DNA of 5,061 nucleotides, taken from the NCBI GenBank assembly GCA_003133005.1, contig PKZI01000212.1:1-5061 (forward strand), given 5' to 3'. Positions 1-5,061 of the stretch are shown one piece after another. The notes below the pieces were generated by a model. The model made no database searches, had not been told where the DNA came from, and worked only from the letters and a program-made list of their open reading frames with translations. Source of the stretch: Acidimicrobiaceae bacterium (lineage in GTDB: Bacteria > Actinomycetota > Acidimicrobiia > Acidimicrobiales > RAAP-2). Position numbers and translations under genes: made by a program. Every line of letters starts with the position of its first letter. Positions within the stretch are counted from its first letter, which is position 1.

Positions 1-278
1 GACTTCTTGTAGATACGAAGTCCGGGCTTGGAGACGCGCTTGATACCAACGATGGTCTTTCGTCGGTCCTCTGAGTACTTGAGTGCGATCTCGAGTGTCG
101 AACCAGGCTTGTCGTCGGACTTGGTCACGGTGAATCCCGCGATGAAGCCCTCCTTCTCCAAGACCTTGGCGAGGTTCTCCTTAAGCTTGGAACTCGGCAT
201 CTTGACGGTGTCGAACATCGCGGAGTTGGCGTTGCGAATCCGCGTGAGCATGTCGGCGATGGGATCAGTCATTGTCAT
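1..278 (-). CDS. rpsH: 30S ribosomal protein S8, N-terminal part (runs off window edge)
   Basis: S8 is a primary 16S rRNA-binding protein of the 30S body that nucleates central-domain assembly; in enterobacteria it also represses the spc operon. The visible 92 codons begin [17 protein letters not shown], the hallmark S8 start, followed by [15 protein letters not shown] and a region ending KPGLRIYKK. About 40 C-terminal residues of a usual ~130 lie beyond position 1. Two in-frame ATGs are possible, at 278 and 272. I chose 278 because AGGGGG at 289-284 sits 5 nt upstream, against 11 nt for the inner ATG, and because MTMTDP is a common actinobacterial start. It follows rpsN with a 9-nt gap, the widest in the window. 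Identity is certain; only the exact start is open. Confidence 0.96.
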   Translation of the reverse strand, partial: MTMTDPIADMLTRIRNANSAMFDTVKMPSSKLKENLAKVLEKEGFIAGFTVTKSDDKPGSTLEIALKYSEDRRKTIVGIKRVSKPGLRIYKK

Positions 279-283
279 CGCTG

Positions 284-289
284 CCCCCT
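284..289 (-). promoter_or_regulatory. Shine-Dalgarno site deciding the rpsH start
   Basis: AGGGGG on the minus strand begins within the rpsN TAG stop. It is 5 nt before the ATG at 278 and 11 nt before the ATG at 272, which favours the outer start. Confidence 0.65.
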
Positions 290-473
290 ACCAACTTGCC
301 TTCGTCACGCCCGGCACCTCGCCGGCGTGCACCATCACGCGCAGGCAGATGCGGCACAGACCGAACTTGCGATACACCGAACGTGGCCGACCGCATCGCT
401 CACAGCGCGTGTACGCGCGAGTCGAGAACTTCGGGGTCTGCTGTTGCTTAATGCGAAGGGCTTTCTTAGCCAT
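288..473 (-). CDS. rpsN: 30S ribosomal protein S14, zinc-binding type
   Basis: S14 binds 16S rRNA in the 30S head next to S3 and S19. This is the short form: 61 residues, against about 100 for the zinc-free form. It carries two CxxC pairs, C24/C27 and C40/C43, within [10 protein letters not shown] and [10 protein letters not shown], which form the zinc site. The C-terminal VPGVTKASW is the expected ending. The short form is usual in Gram-positive bacteria and many thermophiles, and some annotations name it rpsZ. The start ATG lies 2 nt after the rplE TAG stop. An AGGAG at 489-485, inside rplE, is 11 nt upstream, slightly longer than ideal. All four cysteines are intact, so this copy should be zinc-dependent. 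Confidence 0.98.
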   Translation of the reverse strand: MAKKALRIKQQQTPKFSTRAYTRCERCGRPRSVYRKFGLCRICLRVMVHAGEVPGVTKASW

Positions 474-475
474 GT

Positions 476-1039
476 CTATCGATTCTCCTGCTTGAAGGGA
501 AAGCCGTACGCGCGAAGAAATGCGCGTCCTTGCTCGTCGTTGGTCGCGGTGGTGACGATCGTGATGTCAAAGCCCCGCGGTGCGTCGATCTTGTCGTAGT
601 CGACTTCGGGAAAGATCAGCTGGTCGTTGACCCCGAACGTGTAGTTCCCGTGACCGTCGAAGGACTTGGGCGAGAGACCACGGAAGTCGCGGATACGAGG
701 AATCGCGAGACTGAGCAGGCGATCAAAGAACTCCCAGGCGCGGTCCCCTCGCAGGGTTACCTTGACGCCGATGGGCTGTTCCTCACGCAACTTGAAACTC
801 GCGATTGACTTCTTCGCGCGCGTCACCACGGGCTTTTGACCGGTGATCAGTTCGAGGTCGCGTTGTGCACCCTCGAGCAACGACGCCTGTTGGGTCGCGC
901 GACCGACGCCCGAGTTGAGCACGATCTTGGTCAGGCGTGGCACCTGCATGATGTTGTCGAGTCCCAGTTCTTCTTTGAGGGCTGGACGAATCTGTTCGTC
1001 GTAACGAACCTTGAGACGCGGACGGGTGGTCGTACTCAT
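476..1039 (-). CDS. rplE: 50S ribosomal protein L5
   Basis: L5 binds 5S rRNA in the central protuberance of the 50S subunit and contacts S13 and P-site tRNA. The 187-residue product contains the family blocks in order: [14 protein letters not shown] at 33-46, [20 protein letters not shown] at 66-85, [10 protein letters not shown] at 113-122, [20 protein letters not shown] at 131-150 and [11 protein letters not shown] at 155-165. Length matches the family (about 180-187). The frame stays open upstream to a GTG at 1054, but I chose the ATG at 1039. It gives the usual short N-terminus ([10 protein letters not shown]), has GGAGAG 5 nt upstream, and overlaps the rplX stop as ATGA, suggesting translational coupling. 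The TAG stop is followed 2 nt later by rpsN. Confidence 0.97.
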   Translation of the reverse strand: MSTTTRPRLKVRYDEQIRPALKEELGLDNIMQVPRLTKIVLNSGVGRATQQASLLEGAQRDLELITGQKPVVTRAKKSIASFKLREEQPIGVKVTLRGDRAWEFFDRLLSLAIPRIRDFRGLSPKSFDGHGNYTFGVNDQLIFPEVDYDKIDAPRGFDITIVTTATNDEQGRAFLRAYGFPFKQENR

Positions 1040-1341
1040 AGCGTCTCTCCGCACTTGCGACAGACTCGTACTTTGACGCCGTCGACGTCACGGTACCCGA
1101 GCTTCGCGGGACCCTTGTGGCCCGAACACCACACGGCGACGTTCGAGACGTGCATGGGCATGACCTTGTCAATGATGCCCGCCTGCATGGTGGCGCCGGC
1201 CTGCTTGGTGTGGCGCTTGGCGATGTTGACCCCTTCGAGAATTACCTTCTCGTTGGCGGGGAACGCCTCTTCGACCTTGGCACGCCAGCCGCGGAATTTC
1301 CCCGACAGCACGAGCACGTCGTCACCTTTACGAATCTTCAT
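1036..1341 (-). CDS. rplX: 50S ribosomal protein L24
   Basis: L24 is an early 50S assembly initiator that binds domain I of 23S rRNA near the tunnel exit. The 101-residue product has an N-terminal KOW/SH3-like segment ([20 protein letters not shown] at 1-20), then [14 protein letters not shown] at 33-46 and the conserved [10 protein letters not shown] at 61-70. The C-terminal arm carries C72xxH75 and C94xxC97. Many bacterial L24 proteins have two CxxC pairs at these places, so this looks like a zinc ribbon with one Cys replaced by His; zinc binding is inferred. The ATG shares its A with the rplN TAA stop (TAATG), and GGAGGT lies 6 nt upstream. Length is normal for the family (about 100-105). 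Confidence 0.97.
   Translation of the reverse strand: MKIRKGDDVLVLSGKFRGWRAKVEEAFPANEKVILEGVNIAKRHTKQAGATMQAGIIDKVMPMHVSNVAVWCSGHKGPAKLGYRDVDGVKVRVCRKCGETL
1045..1050 (-). promoter_or_regulatory. Shine-Dalgarno site deciding the rplE start
   Basis: GGAGAG on the minus strand is 5 nt before the ATG at 1039. It falls downstream of the alternative GTG at 1054, so it supports the shorter L5. Confidence 0.7.
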
Positions 1342-1709
1342 TACAGCACCTCCGGCGCCAGGGAAATAATGCGCATGAACTTCTTGTCGCGCAACTCACG
1401 ACCGACGGGCCCGAAGATACGGGTACCACGCGGCTGGAGCTGGTCGTTGATGAGAACGGCCGCGTTCTCGTCGAACTTGATGTAGGAACCGTCGGGACGT
1501 CGACGTTCTTTAGAGGTGCGAACCACCACGCATCGAACGACGTCACCCTTCTTCACCGCGGCGCCGGGAATCGCGTCCTTGACGGTCGCGATGAACACGT
1601 CACCAATCGACGCGTAGCGACGACGCGATCCGCCGAGCACGCGAATGCACAGCACCTCTTTGGCGCCGCTGTTGTCGGCGACCTTGAGACGGGACTCTTG
1701 CTGAATCAT
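1341..1709 (-). CDS. rplN: 50S ribosomal protein L14
   Basis: L14 is a beta-barrel 23S rRNA-binding protein at the subunit interface that forms bridge B8 with 16S rRNA; in bacteria RsfS binds it to block subunit joining. The 122-residue product is full length and shows [20 protein letters not shown] at 1-20, [18 protein letters not shown] at 21-38, a KKGD turn, [16 protein letters not shown] at 70-85, [16 protein letters not shown] at 92-107 and the usual ISLAPEVL ending. The reading frame is open up to 1742, but the extra 11 residues are only the rpsQ 3' end read in another frame. The start at 1709 fits the family exactly, has GGAG 8 nt upstream and forms an ATGA overlap with rpsQ. This is the S10/spc boundary, with no space for a promoter. 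Confidence 0.98.
   Translation of the reverse strand: MIQQESRLKVADNSGAKEVLCIRVLGGSRRRYASIGDVFIATVKDAIPGAAVKKGDVVRCVVVRTSKERRRPDGSYIKFDENAAVLINDQLQPRGTRIFGPVGRELRDKKFMRIISLAPEVL
1348..1353 (-). promoter_or_regulatory. Shine-Dalgarno site for rplX
   Basis: GGAGGT on the minus strand lies 6 nt before the rplX ATG, within the rplN codons for the final EVL residues. It confirms the start that overlaps the rplN stop. Confidence 0.75.
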
Positions 1710-1984
1710 CGCGCACGCTCCATGATCTCGGTCAGGCGCCAACGCTTGAGCTTGGACAGCGGACGCGTCTCTTGGACGCGCACGCGGTCACCGACCTTCG
1801 CCTCGTTCTTGTCGTCGTGCACGTAGAGCTTCTTCGTGCGCTGGACGGTCTTGCCGTAGCGGGGGTGACTCACGCGTTCGTTCACCGCCACCACGAGGGT
1901 CGAAGCCATCTTGTCCGACACCACGATGCCCTCACGGACCTTGCGTGGATTCTCTCGGGTTACGTCGTTGGTTTCGTCAGTCAT
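1706..1984 (-). CDS. rpsQ: 30S ribosomal protein S17
   Basis: S17 is an OB-fold primary binder of the 16S rRNA 5' domain, needed for early 30S assembly. The 92-residue product shows [20 protein letters not shown] at 14-33, [20 protein letters not shown] at 37-56, then [20 protein letters not shown] at 63-82, all standard S17 blocks. A polar 12-residue N-terminal leader ([12 protein letters not shown]) makes it slightly longer than E. coli S17 (about 84); short leaders like this are common in actinobacteria. The ATG lies 2 nt after the rpmC TAG, with AAGGTGAG upstream formed by the last rpmC codons. The stop overlaps the rplN start (ATGA). Confidence 0.98.
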   Translation of the reverse strand: MTDETNDVTRENPRKVREGIVVSDKMASTLVVAVNERVSHPRYGKTVQRTKKLYVHDDKNEAKVGDRVRVQETRPLSKLKRWRLTEIMERAR

Positions 1985-1986
1985 GA

Positions 1987-2220
1987 CTACTCACCTTCCA
2001 GTGCGGTCTCGGCGGCCGCGATCTCGCGCTCGCGCACGAAGGTCGACAGGCGTGCGATGTCCTTGCGCACCTCTTTGAGGCGCGCGGAATTGTCCAGCTG
2101 GCCGGTCGCCAACTGGAATCGCATGTTGAATAATTCACGACGGGCTTCGCTTAGTCGCTCGAGCAATTCATTGTCCCCGAGGAGACGAAGCTCCGCGACG
2201 CGATCGGCAGTCTTTGCCAT
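1987..2220 (-). CDS. rpmC: 50S ribosomal protein L29
   Basis: L29 is a small helical-hairpin protein at the polypeptide exit on the 50S subunit, close to L23 and part of the docking surface for nascent-chain factors. The 77-residue product has the two-helix pattern, with the signature [20 protein letters not shown] at 27-46 followed by [20 protein letters not shown] at 47-66. The last ten residues ([11 protein letters not shown] region) go beyond the usual 60-70-residue length and are probably a flexible tail. The start shares one base with the rplP stop (TAATG) and is preceded by a strong GGAGGTGA at 2235-2228, 7 nt from the ATG. The stop is TAG. Confidence 0.97.
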   Translation of the reverse strand: MAKTADRVAELRLLGDNELLERLSEARRELFNMRFQLATGQLDNSARLKEVRKDIARLSTFVREREIAAAETALEGE

Positions 2221-2657
2221 TAGATGGTCACCTCCGGTGTGCCGTGGGTTCCGGGACGAATGACGAACTTGGCCTTGATGGGCAACTTCTGGATGGCGCG
2301 GTCCATCGCGGCGCGCGCCAACGCCTCGTCGACGCCACCGAGTTCGAACATGATGCGTCCCGGTTTTACGACCGCCACCCAGAACTCGGGGTTACCCTTA
2401 CCCGAACCCATGCGAGTCTCGGCGGGCTTTTGCGTGACCGGCTTGTCGGGGAACACGCGAATCCAGACCTTGCCACCACGCTTGACGTGACGGGTCATGG
2501 CGATTCGAGCGGCCTCGATCTGGCGTGCCGTGATCCAACCGGCCTCTTGGGCCTGGATGCCGAAGTCACCGAAGGCCAACTCGACGCCGCCCTTGGCCAT
2601 ACCGCCCATGCGACCACGTTGCTGCTTGCGGTGCTTCACCTTACGGGGCATCAACAT
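2220..2657 (-). CDS. rplP: 50S ribosomal protein L16
   Basis: L16 sits between the central protuberance and the A site, contacts A-site tRNA and is incorporated late in 50S assembly. The 145-residue product has [17 protein letters not shown] at 1-17, [16 protein letters not shown] at 21-36, [20 protein letters not shown] at 41-60, [16 protein letters not shown] at 63-78, the [13 protein letters not shown] block at 81-93 and [12 protein letters not shown] at 95-106. The last dozen residues ([11 protein letters not shown]) exceed the E. coli form (136). Two ATGs are possible, at 2657 and 2651; 2657 is preferred because GGAG is 5 nt upstream and MLMPRK is the usual start. It follows the rpsC TAA by 2 nt and ends in a TAATG overlap with rpmC. 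Confidence 0.98.
   Translation of the reverse strand: MLMPRKVKHRKQQRGRMGGMAKGGVELAFGDFGIQAQEAGWITARQIEAARIAMTRHVKRGGKVWIRVFPDKPVTQKPAETRMGSGKGNPEFWVAVVKPGRIMFELGGVDEALARAAMDRAIQKLPIKAKFVIRPGTHGTPEVTI
2228..2235 (-). promoter_or_regulatory. Shine-Dalgarno site for rpmC
   Basis: GGAGGTGA on the minus strand lies 7 nt before the rpmC ATG and inside the rplP 3' end. It is the longest anti-SD match in the window. Confidence 0.75.
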
Positions 2658-2659
2658 GA

Positions 2660-3583
2660 TTACTCCGCATCCTTTCGAAAGTGCGGCGTGTCGGTGTGAT
2701 CTTGGGCCGTGCGGCGCTCGATCTCTTCTTCCACGCTCAATTGACGCTCGACTTCATCGGTCGCGGCCAAGAGGTCCGCCGGGTTCACGTCAGCAATGGC
2801 GTCCGCGCTCGACACCTCTTGCTCCACGCGTCGACGTCCGCCACCGGCGCGTACGACGCCCTTGGGCGCCGTCGTTGACGCGCCCACCGGCACCGCGTCA
2901 CCGGCCGCCATGGCCGCCTCGCGCACGATCTTCTCGTCGTTGGTCAATTGGTACGGCAAGATGTCGCCCTTGTAGATCCACACCTTGACGCCAATGCGCC
3001 CGGTGTTGGTGCGCGCCTCGCGAAAGCCGTAGTCAATGTCCGCGCGAAGTGTGTGCAACGGCACGCGGCCTTCGCGGTATGACTCACGGCGCGACATTTC
3101 AGCGCCACCTAAACGGCCCGAGGCCTGTATGCGCACACCGAGGGCGCCGGCCTTTTGGACGGTCTGGATGCCGCGCTTCATCGCGCGACGAAACGCCACA
3201 CGACGCAACAACTGGTCACAGATGCCTTGAGCGATCAGCGCCGCGTCGAGTTCGGGCTGCTTGATCTCTTGGATGTTGAGCGAGATCTTGTTCTTCTGAC
3301 CGGTGATCTTCTCCAGGTCCTTCTTCAATCGTTCGGCCTCGGCACCGCGTCGACCGATGACGATGCCCGGACGAGCGGTGTGGATGTCCACGCGAATCCG
3401 GTCCGAGTTACGTTCGATCTCAATACGCGAGACCGCCGCACTCTCGAGTTGCTTGGTCAAGTAGTCGCGAATCTTCCAGTCCTCGATGACGAGGTCCTTG
3501 TAACCGCGCTCCTTGAACCAGCGCGACTTCCAGTCCGTCGTGATCCCGAGACGGAAACCGTAGGGGTTTACCTTCTGGCCCAT
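2660..3583 (-). CDS. rpsC: 30S ribosomal protein S3 with extended C-terminal tail
   Basis: S3 lies on the solvent side of the 30S head and, with S4 and S5, lines the mRNA entry channel. The 307-residue product starts [20 protein letters not shown]. It has a type-2 KH domain at about 38-106 with the loop [13 protein letters not shown] (GxxG at 77-80), then the S3 C-terminal domain at about 110-210 with [20 protein letters not shown] at 142-161, [20 protein letters not shown] at 162-181 and [12 protein letters not shown] at 199-210. E. coli S3 has 233 residues. Here about 95 more follow residue 212: a Gly/Arg patch near 247-252, then a Glu/Asp/Ala-rich stretch. The start shares one base with the rplV stop (TAATG), with GAGGAG 8 nt upstream. 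Confidence 0.98.
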   Translation of the reverse strand: MGQKVNPYGFRLGITTDWKSRWFKERGYKDLVIEDWKIRDYLTKQLESAAVSRIEIERNSDRIRVDIHTARPGIVIGRRGAEAERLKKDLEKITGQKNKISLNIQEIKQPELDAALIAQGICDQLLRRVAFRRAMKRGIQTVQKAGALGVRIQASGRLGGAEMSRRESYREGRVPLHTLRADIDYGFREARTNTGRIGVKVWIYKGDILPYQLTNDEKIVREAAMAAGDAVPVGASTTAPKGVVRAGGGRRRVEQEVSSADAIADVNPADLLAATDEVERQLSVEEEIERRTAQDHTDTPHFRKDAE

Positions 3584-4413
3584 TAGTTCGTCTCCTCTGT
3601 GTCGTCATCGGACGCGGTCATGTCGCTCGCGCTTTGCTCGGCGACTGGTTCACCGGTCTCGTCGTTCGCCACCACTTCTTCGGGTGTCACTACGTCGGCC
3701 TCGACCATTTCGGGCGCCACTGCTTTGGTCTGGACCTCAGACTCGGCGTCAGACGTCGCGTCGGACGTAGCGTCGAACTCTTGGGCAACGGTCTCGTCCG
3801 TCTCGATGTCCTCGACGGGCGTGTGAATGGCCCCCGACTCGTTGTCAAAGGTCTCCACTTCGACTTCGTCGAGCTCGGCGTCGCGCGCCTGGGCCTCGAG
3901 GGCTTCGTCCTCGGCTGCTTGGGCGGCTGCGTTCTCGCGCTTGTTGAGACTGGCGGTCTGGTCGGCGCGGCGTCGCGATGACGACACACGACGTGCACGT
4001 GAAGCAGTTGCTTGGGCCGAACGAGCGCTGCGCACGATTTCGAGTCGCTCCTCGTCGAGTCGCGCGACGACCACTGTGATGTGACACGCGCGCTTTCTGA
4101 TTGCGCCCGCGCGCCCGCGCGCACGAGGTGTGAAGCGCTTCATGGTGATGCCCTCGTCGGCGAACGCGGCCGCGACGTAGAGCTCTTCAGCGTTCAAGGC
4201 GTCGTTGTTGACGGCGTTGGCGACGGCGGACGCCAAGACCTTGGCGATCACGTCGGCGGCTTCGCGGGTCGTGCCCGCGAGGATCTCGCGCGCGGTGGTG
4301 ACGTCCTCACCTCGAATGAGGTTCAGTACGACGCGGGCCTTGCTCGCGGACATGTGGTAACCGCGCAGCGTCGCGCGCGTACCCGCACGCTCGTTGGTCT
4401 TGGGACCGGTCAT
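3583..4413 (-). CDS. rplV: 50S ribosomal protein L22 with long acidic C-terminal extension
   Basis: L22 binds all domains of 23S rRNA; its globular part sits at the tunnel exit and its beta-hairpin lines the tunnel near the macrolide site. The canonical core is residues 1-118: [20 protein letters not shown] at 13-32, the helical [10 protein letters not shown] region near 62-71, and hairpin [19 protein letters not shown] at 91-109 leading into HITVVV at 111-116. Family length is about 110-120, but this protein has 276 residues. Residues 128-160 are basic and Ser/Ala/Arg-rich. Residues 161-276 hold 38 Asp/Glu and only two Lys/Arg, with no recognisable fold, and are probably disordered. The start overlaps the rpsS stop (TAATG) and has only a weak ribosome-binding match, GGGTAGG at 4425-4419, so coupling to rpsS is likely. 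Confidence 0.97.
   Translation of the reverse strand: MTGPKTNERAGTRATLRGYHMSASKARVVLNLIRGEDVTTAREILAGTTREAADVIAKVLASAVANAVNNDALNAEELYVAAAFADEGITMKRFTPRARGRAGAIRKRACHITVVVARLDEERLEIVRSARSAQATASRARRVSSSRRRADQTASLNKRENAAAQAAEDEALEAQARDAELDEVEVETFDNESGAIHTPVEDIETDETVAQEFDATSDATSDAESEVQTKAVAPEMVEADVVTPEEVVANDETGEPVAEQSASDMTASDDDTEETN
3592..3597 (-). promoter_or_regulatory. Shine-Dalgarno site for rpsC
   Basis: GAGGAG on the minus strand lies 8 nt before the rpsC ATG, within the last codons of the rplV acidic tail (the Glu-Glu codons). It supports the start at 3583. Confidence 0.7.
3749..3772 (-). repeat. 12-bp imperfect tandem repeat inside the rplV tail
   Basis: Two adjacent 12-bp units on the plus strand, tcagacgtcgcg and tcggacgtagcg, differ at two positions. 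They encode a DATS-DATS repeat in the acidic tail of L22 (around residues 214-221). The unit length is a multiple of three, so the reading frame is kept. This suggests local slippage or duplication as one way the tail varies in length; that origin is inferred. Confidence 0.6.
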
Positions 4414-4691
4414 TAGCGCCTACCCGTCTTTTCCTGGCCAGCGTGGAACTTGAAGGTTCGCGTGGGCGCGAACTCGCCGAGCTTGTGGCCAACCATTGAC
4501 TCACTGCAAAACACCGGTACGTGACGACGACCGTCGTGGACCGCGAAAGTGTGACCGACCATGTCGGGGATGACCGTCGAACGACGGCTCCAGGTCTTGA
4601 TGACCTTCTTCTCGTTCGCGGCGTTCAGCGCGTCGACCTTCTTCAGAAGGTGAGCGTCGATGAAGGGACCTTTTTTGAGGCTACGTGACAT
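4413..4691 (-). CDS. rpsS: 30S ribosomal protein S19
   Basis: S19 forms a complex with S13 in the 30S head and contributes to the contact with the 50S central protuberance. The 92-residue product is essentially full length for the family (about 92-93). It shows [19 protein letters not shown] at 1-19, [20 protein letters not shown] at 32-51, [20 protein letters not shown] at 52-71 and [12 protein letters not shown] at 72-83. The start is 7 nt after the rplB stop, with GGAGGT at 4706-4701 spanning the rplB end. The TAA stop shares a base with the rplV ATG. Nothing is missing or odd. Confidence 0.98.
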   Translation of the reverse strand: MSRSLKKGPFIDAHLLKKVDALNAANEKKVIKTWSRRSTVIPDMVGHTFAVHDGRRHVPVFCSESMVGHKLGEFAPTRTFKFHAGQEKTGRR

Positions 4692-4698
4692 GTTCTAC

Positions 4699-5061
4699 CT
4701 ACCTCCGCGAGCCGCGTCCACGGCGACGACGAATGATCAATGCGTCCGACGTCTTGGGCAGACGCGTACGACCCTCGGGCTGGCCCCAAGGAGAAACGGG
4801 GTGACGTCCACCGGACGTCTTTCCTTCGCCACCACCGAGCGGGTGGTCGACGGGGTTCATGGCGACACCGCGCGTCTGGGGGCGAACGCCCTTCCAGCGG
4901 CTGCGTCCGGCCTTACCGACCTTGATGAGTTCGTGCTCCGAGTTGCCCACGGTCCCGAGGGTCGCGCGACAGTCAATCGGCACTCGACGCATTTCGGTCG
5001 AGGGAAGGCGAAGGGTGGCGTAACCGCCGTCCTTGGCGACGAGCTGGACGCTCATGCCGGC
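4699..5061 (-). CDS. rplB: 50S ribosomal protein L2, C-terminal part (5' end outside window)
   Basis: L2 is a 23S rRNA-binding protein close to the peptidyl-transferase centre, required for subunit association and peptidyl transfer. Only the last 120 residues are present; about 155 upstream residues lie beyond position 5061. An internal ATG at 5055 is not the true start, because the frame continues as [20 protein letters not shown], the middle of L2. Later blocks are [57 protein letters not shown] and a basic tail ending [12 protein letters not shown]. In the conserved DHPHGGGEG motif the first His is kept (E. coli His229 in mature numbering, from memory) but the second is Leu ([12 protein letters not shown] codon at 4839-4837). 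The TAG stop is 7 nt before rpsS. Confidence 0.97.
   Translation of the reverse strand, partial: AGMSVQLVAKDGGYATLRLPSTEMRRVPIDCRATLGTVGNSEHELIKVGKAGRSRWKGVRPQTRGVAMNPVDHPLGGGEGKTSGGRHPVSPWGQPEGRTRLPKTSDALIIRRRRGRGSRR
4701..4706 (-). promoter_or_regulatory. Shine-Dalgarno site for rpsS
   Basis: GGAGGT is read on the minus strand, 9 nt before the rpsS ATG, and overlaps the last codons and TAG stop of rplB. It is a perfect anti-SD core inside the upstream gene. Confidence 0.75.

Noticed and set aside
28..495. Plus-strand open frame of 155 codons across rpsH, rpsN and the end of rplE
   Set aside because: It is antisense to three certain ribosomal genes, has no recognisable domain, and long shadow frames are expected in GC-rich coding DNA.
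1040..1054. GTG start extending L5 by five residues
   Set aside because: The Shine-Dalgarno GGAGAG lies downstream of this GTG and just before the ATG at 1039, and the shorter form matches the family.
783..1172. Minus-strand 129-codon frame overlapping rplX and rplE
   Set aside because: It is out of frame with both genes and spans their junction; a Ser/Arg/Thr-rich shadow product.
1710..1742. Upstream start extending L14 by eleven residues
   Set aside because: The extra residues come from the rpsQ 3' end in another frame; L14 universally begins at MIQ, which is at 1709.
2214..2699. Plus-strand 161-codon frame antisense to rplP
   Set aside because: It mirrors the L16 gene; there is no motif, and the ribosomal frame fully explains the conservation.
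3583..3934. Possible frameshift or gene fusion creating the L22 tail
   Set aside because: The frame is continuous from the core, the composition is consistently acidic, and the stop is a clean TAATG overlap with rpsC, as at other junctions. It looks like a real extension.
3690..4124. Minus-strand 144-codon frame inside the rplV tail
   Set aside because: It is an alternative frame of the L22 extension, low in complexity (Arg/Ser/Thr/Pro), and the L22 frame continues unbroken from the certain core.
4080..4125. GC-rich alternating cgcgc tract as a possible terminator or recombination signal
   Set aside because: It encodes the invariant L22 hairpin ([17 protein letters not shown]); the repetition comes from Arg/Ala/Gly codons, and no hairpin with a T-tract follows.
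4012..4416. Plus-strand 134-codon frame antisense to the rplV core
   Set aside because: It lies fully within conserved L22 coding sequence, has no family features, and has no operon context on that strand.

Overview
The window is a compact stretch of the bacterial ribosomal-protein superoperon. All twelve genes lie on the minus strand, so transcription runs from position 5061 down to position 1. In transcription order they are rplB (L2, 3' part only), rpsS (S19), rplV (L22), rpsC (S3), rplP (L16), rpmC (L29), rpsQ (S17), rplN (L14), rplX (L24), rplE (L5), rpsN (S14, zinc type) and rpsH (S8, 5' part only). This is the classical S10-operon order running directly into the spc-operon order. There is no gap at the usual S10/spc boundary: rpsQ and rplN overlap by four bases.

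Packing is extreme. Six of the eleven junctions overlap: four are TAATG (1 nt shared) and two are ATGA (4 nt shared). The other five have gaps of 2 to 9 nt. No non-coding stretch exceeds 9 nt, so there is no room for an intergenic promoter, terminator or RNA gene. Most genes have a purine-rich Shine-Dalgarno site inside the end of the preceding gene. The operon promoter and terminator must lie outside the window.

The organism looks like a moderately GC-rich actinobacterium-like bacterium. Evidence is the four-cysteine S14, the L2 C-terminus of the HPVSPWG...GRTR type, the [17 protein letters not shown] start of S8, the [12 protein letters not shown] start of L14, and long C-terminal tails on S3 and L22. 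Acidimicrobiia or a related lineage is my best guess from these tails and the unusual L24, but that is inference and not proven by the sequence alone.

Functionally the genes encode neighbouring parts of both subunits: 30S head proteins (S19, S3, S14), 30S body and platform proteins (S17, S8), and 50S proteins around the exit tunnel, central protuberance and subunit bridges (L22, L24, L29, L5, L16, L14, L2). I see no hidden novel system here. The points worth a second look are lineage-specific variations: a roughly 116-residue acidic tail on L22, a roughly 95-residue tail on S3, a CxxH/CxxC putative zinc site in L24, a His-to-Leu change in the L2 DHPHGGGEG motif, and the fused, overlapping operon layout.
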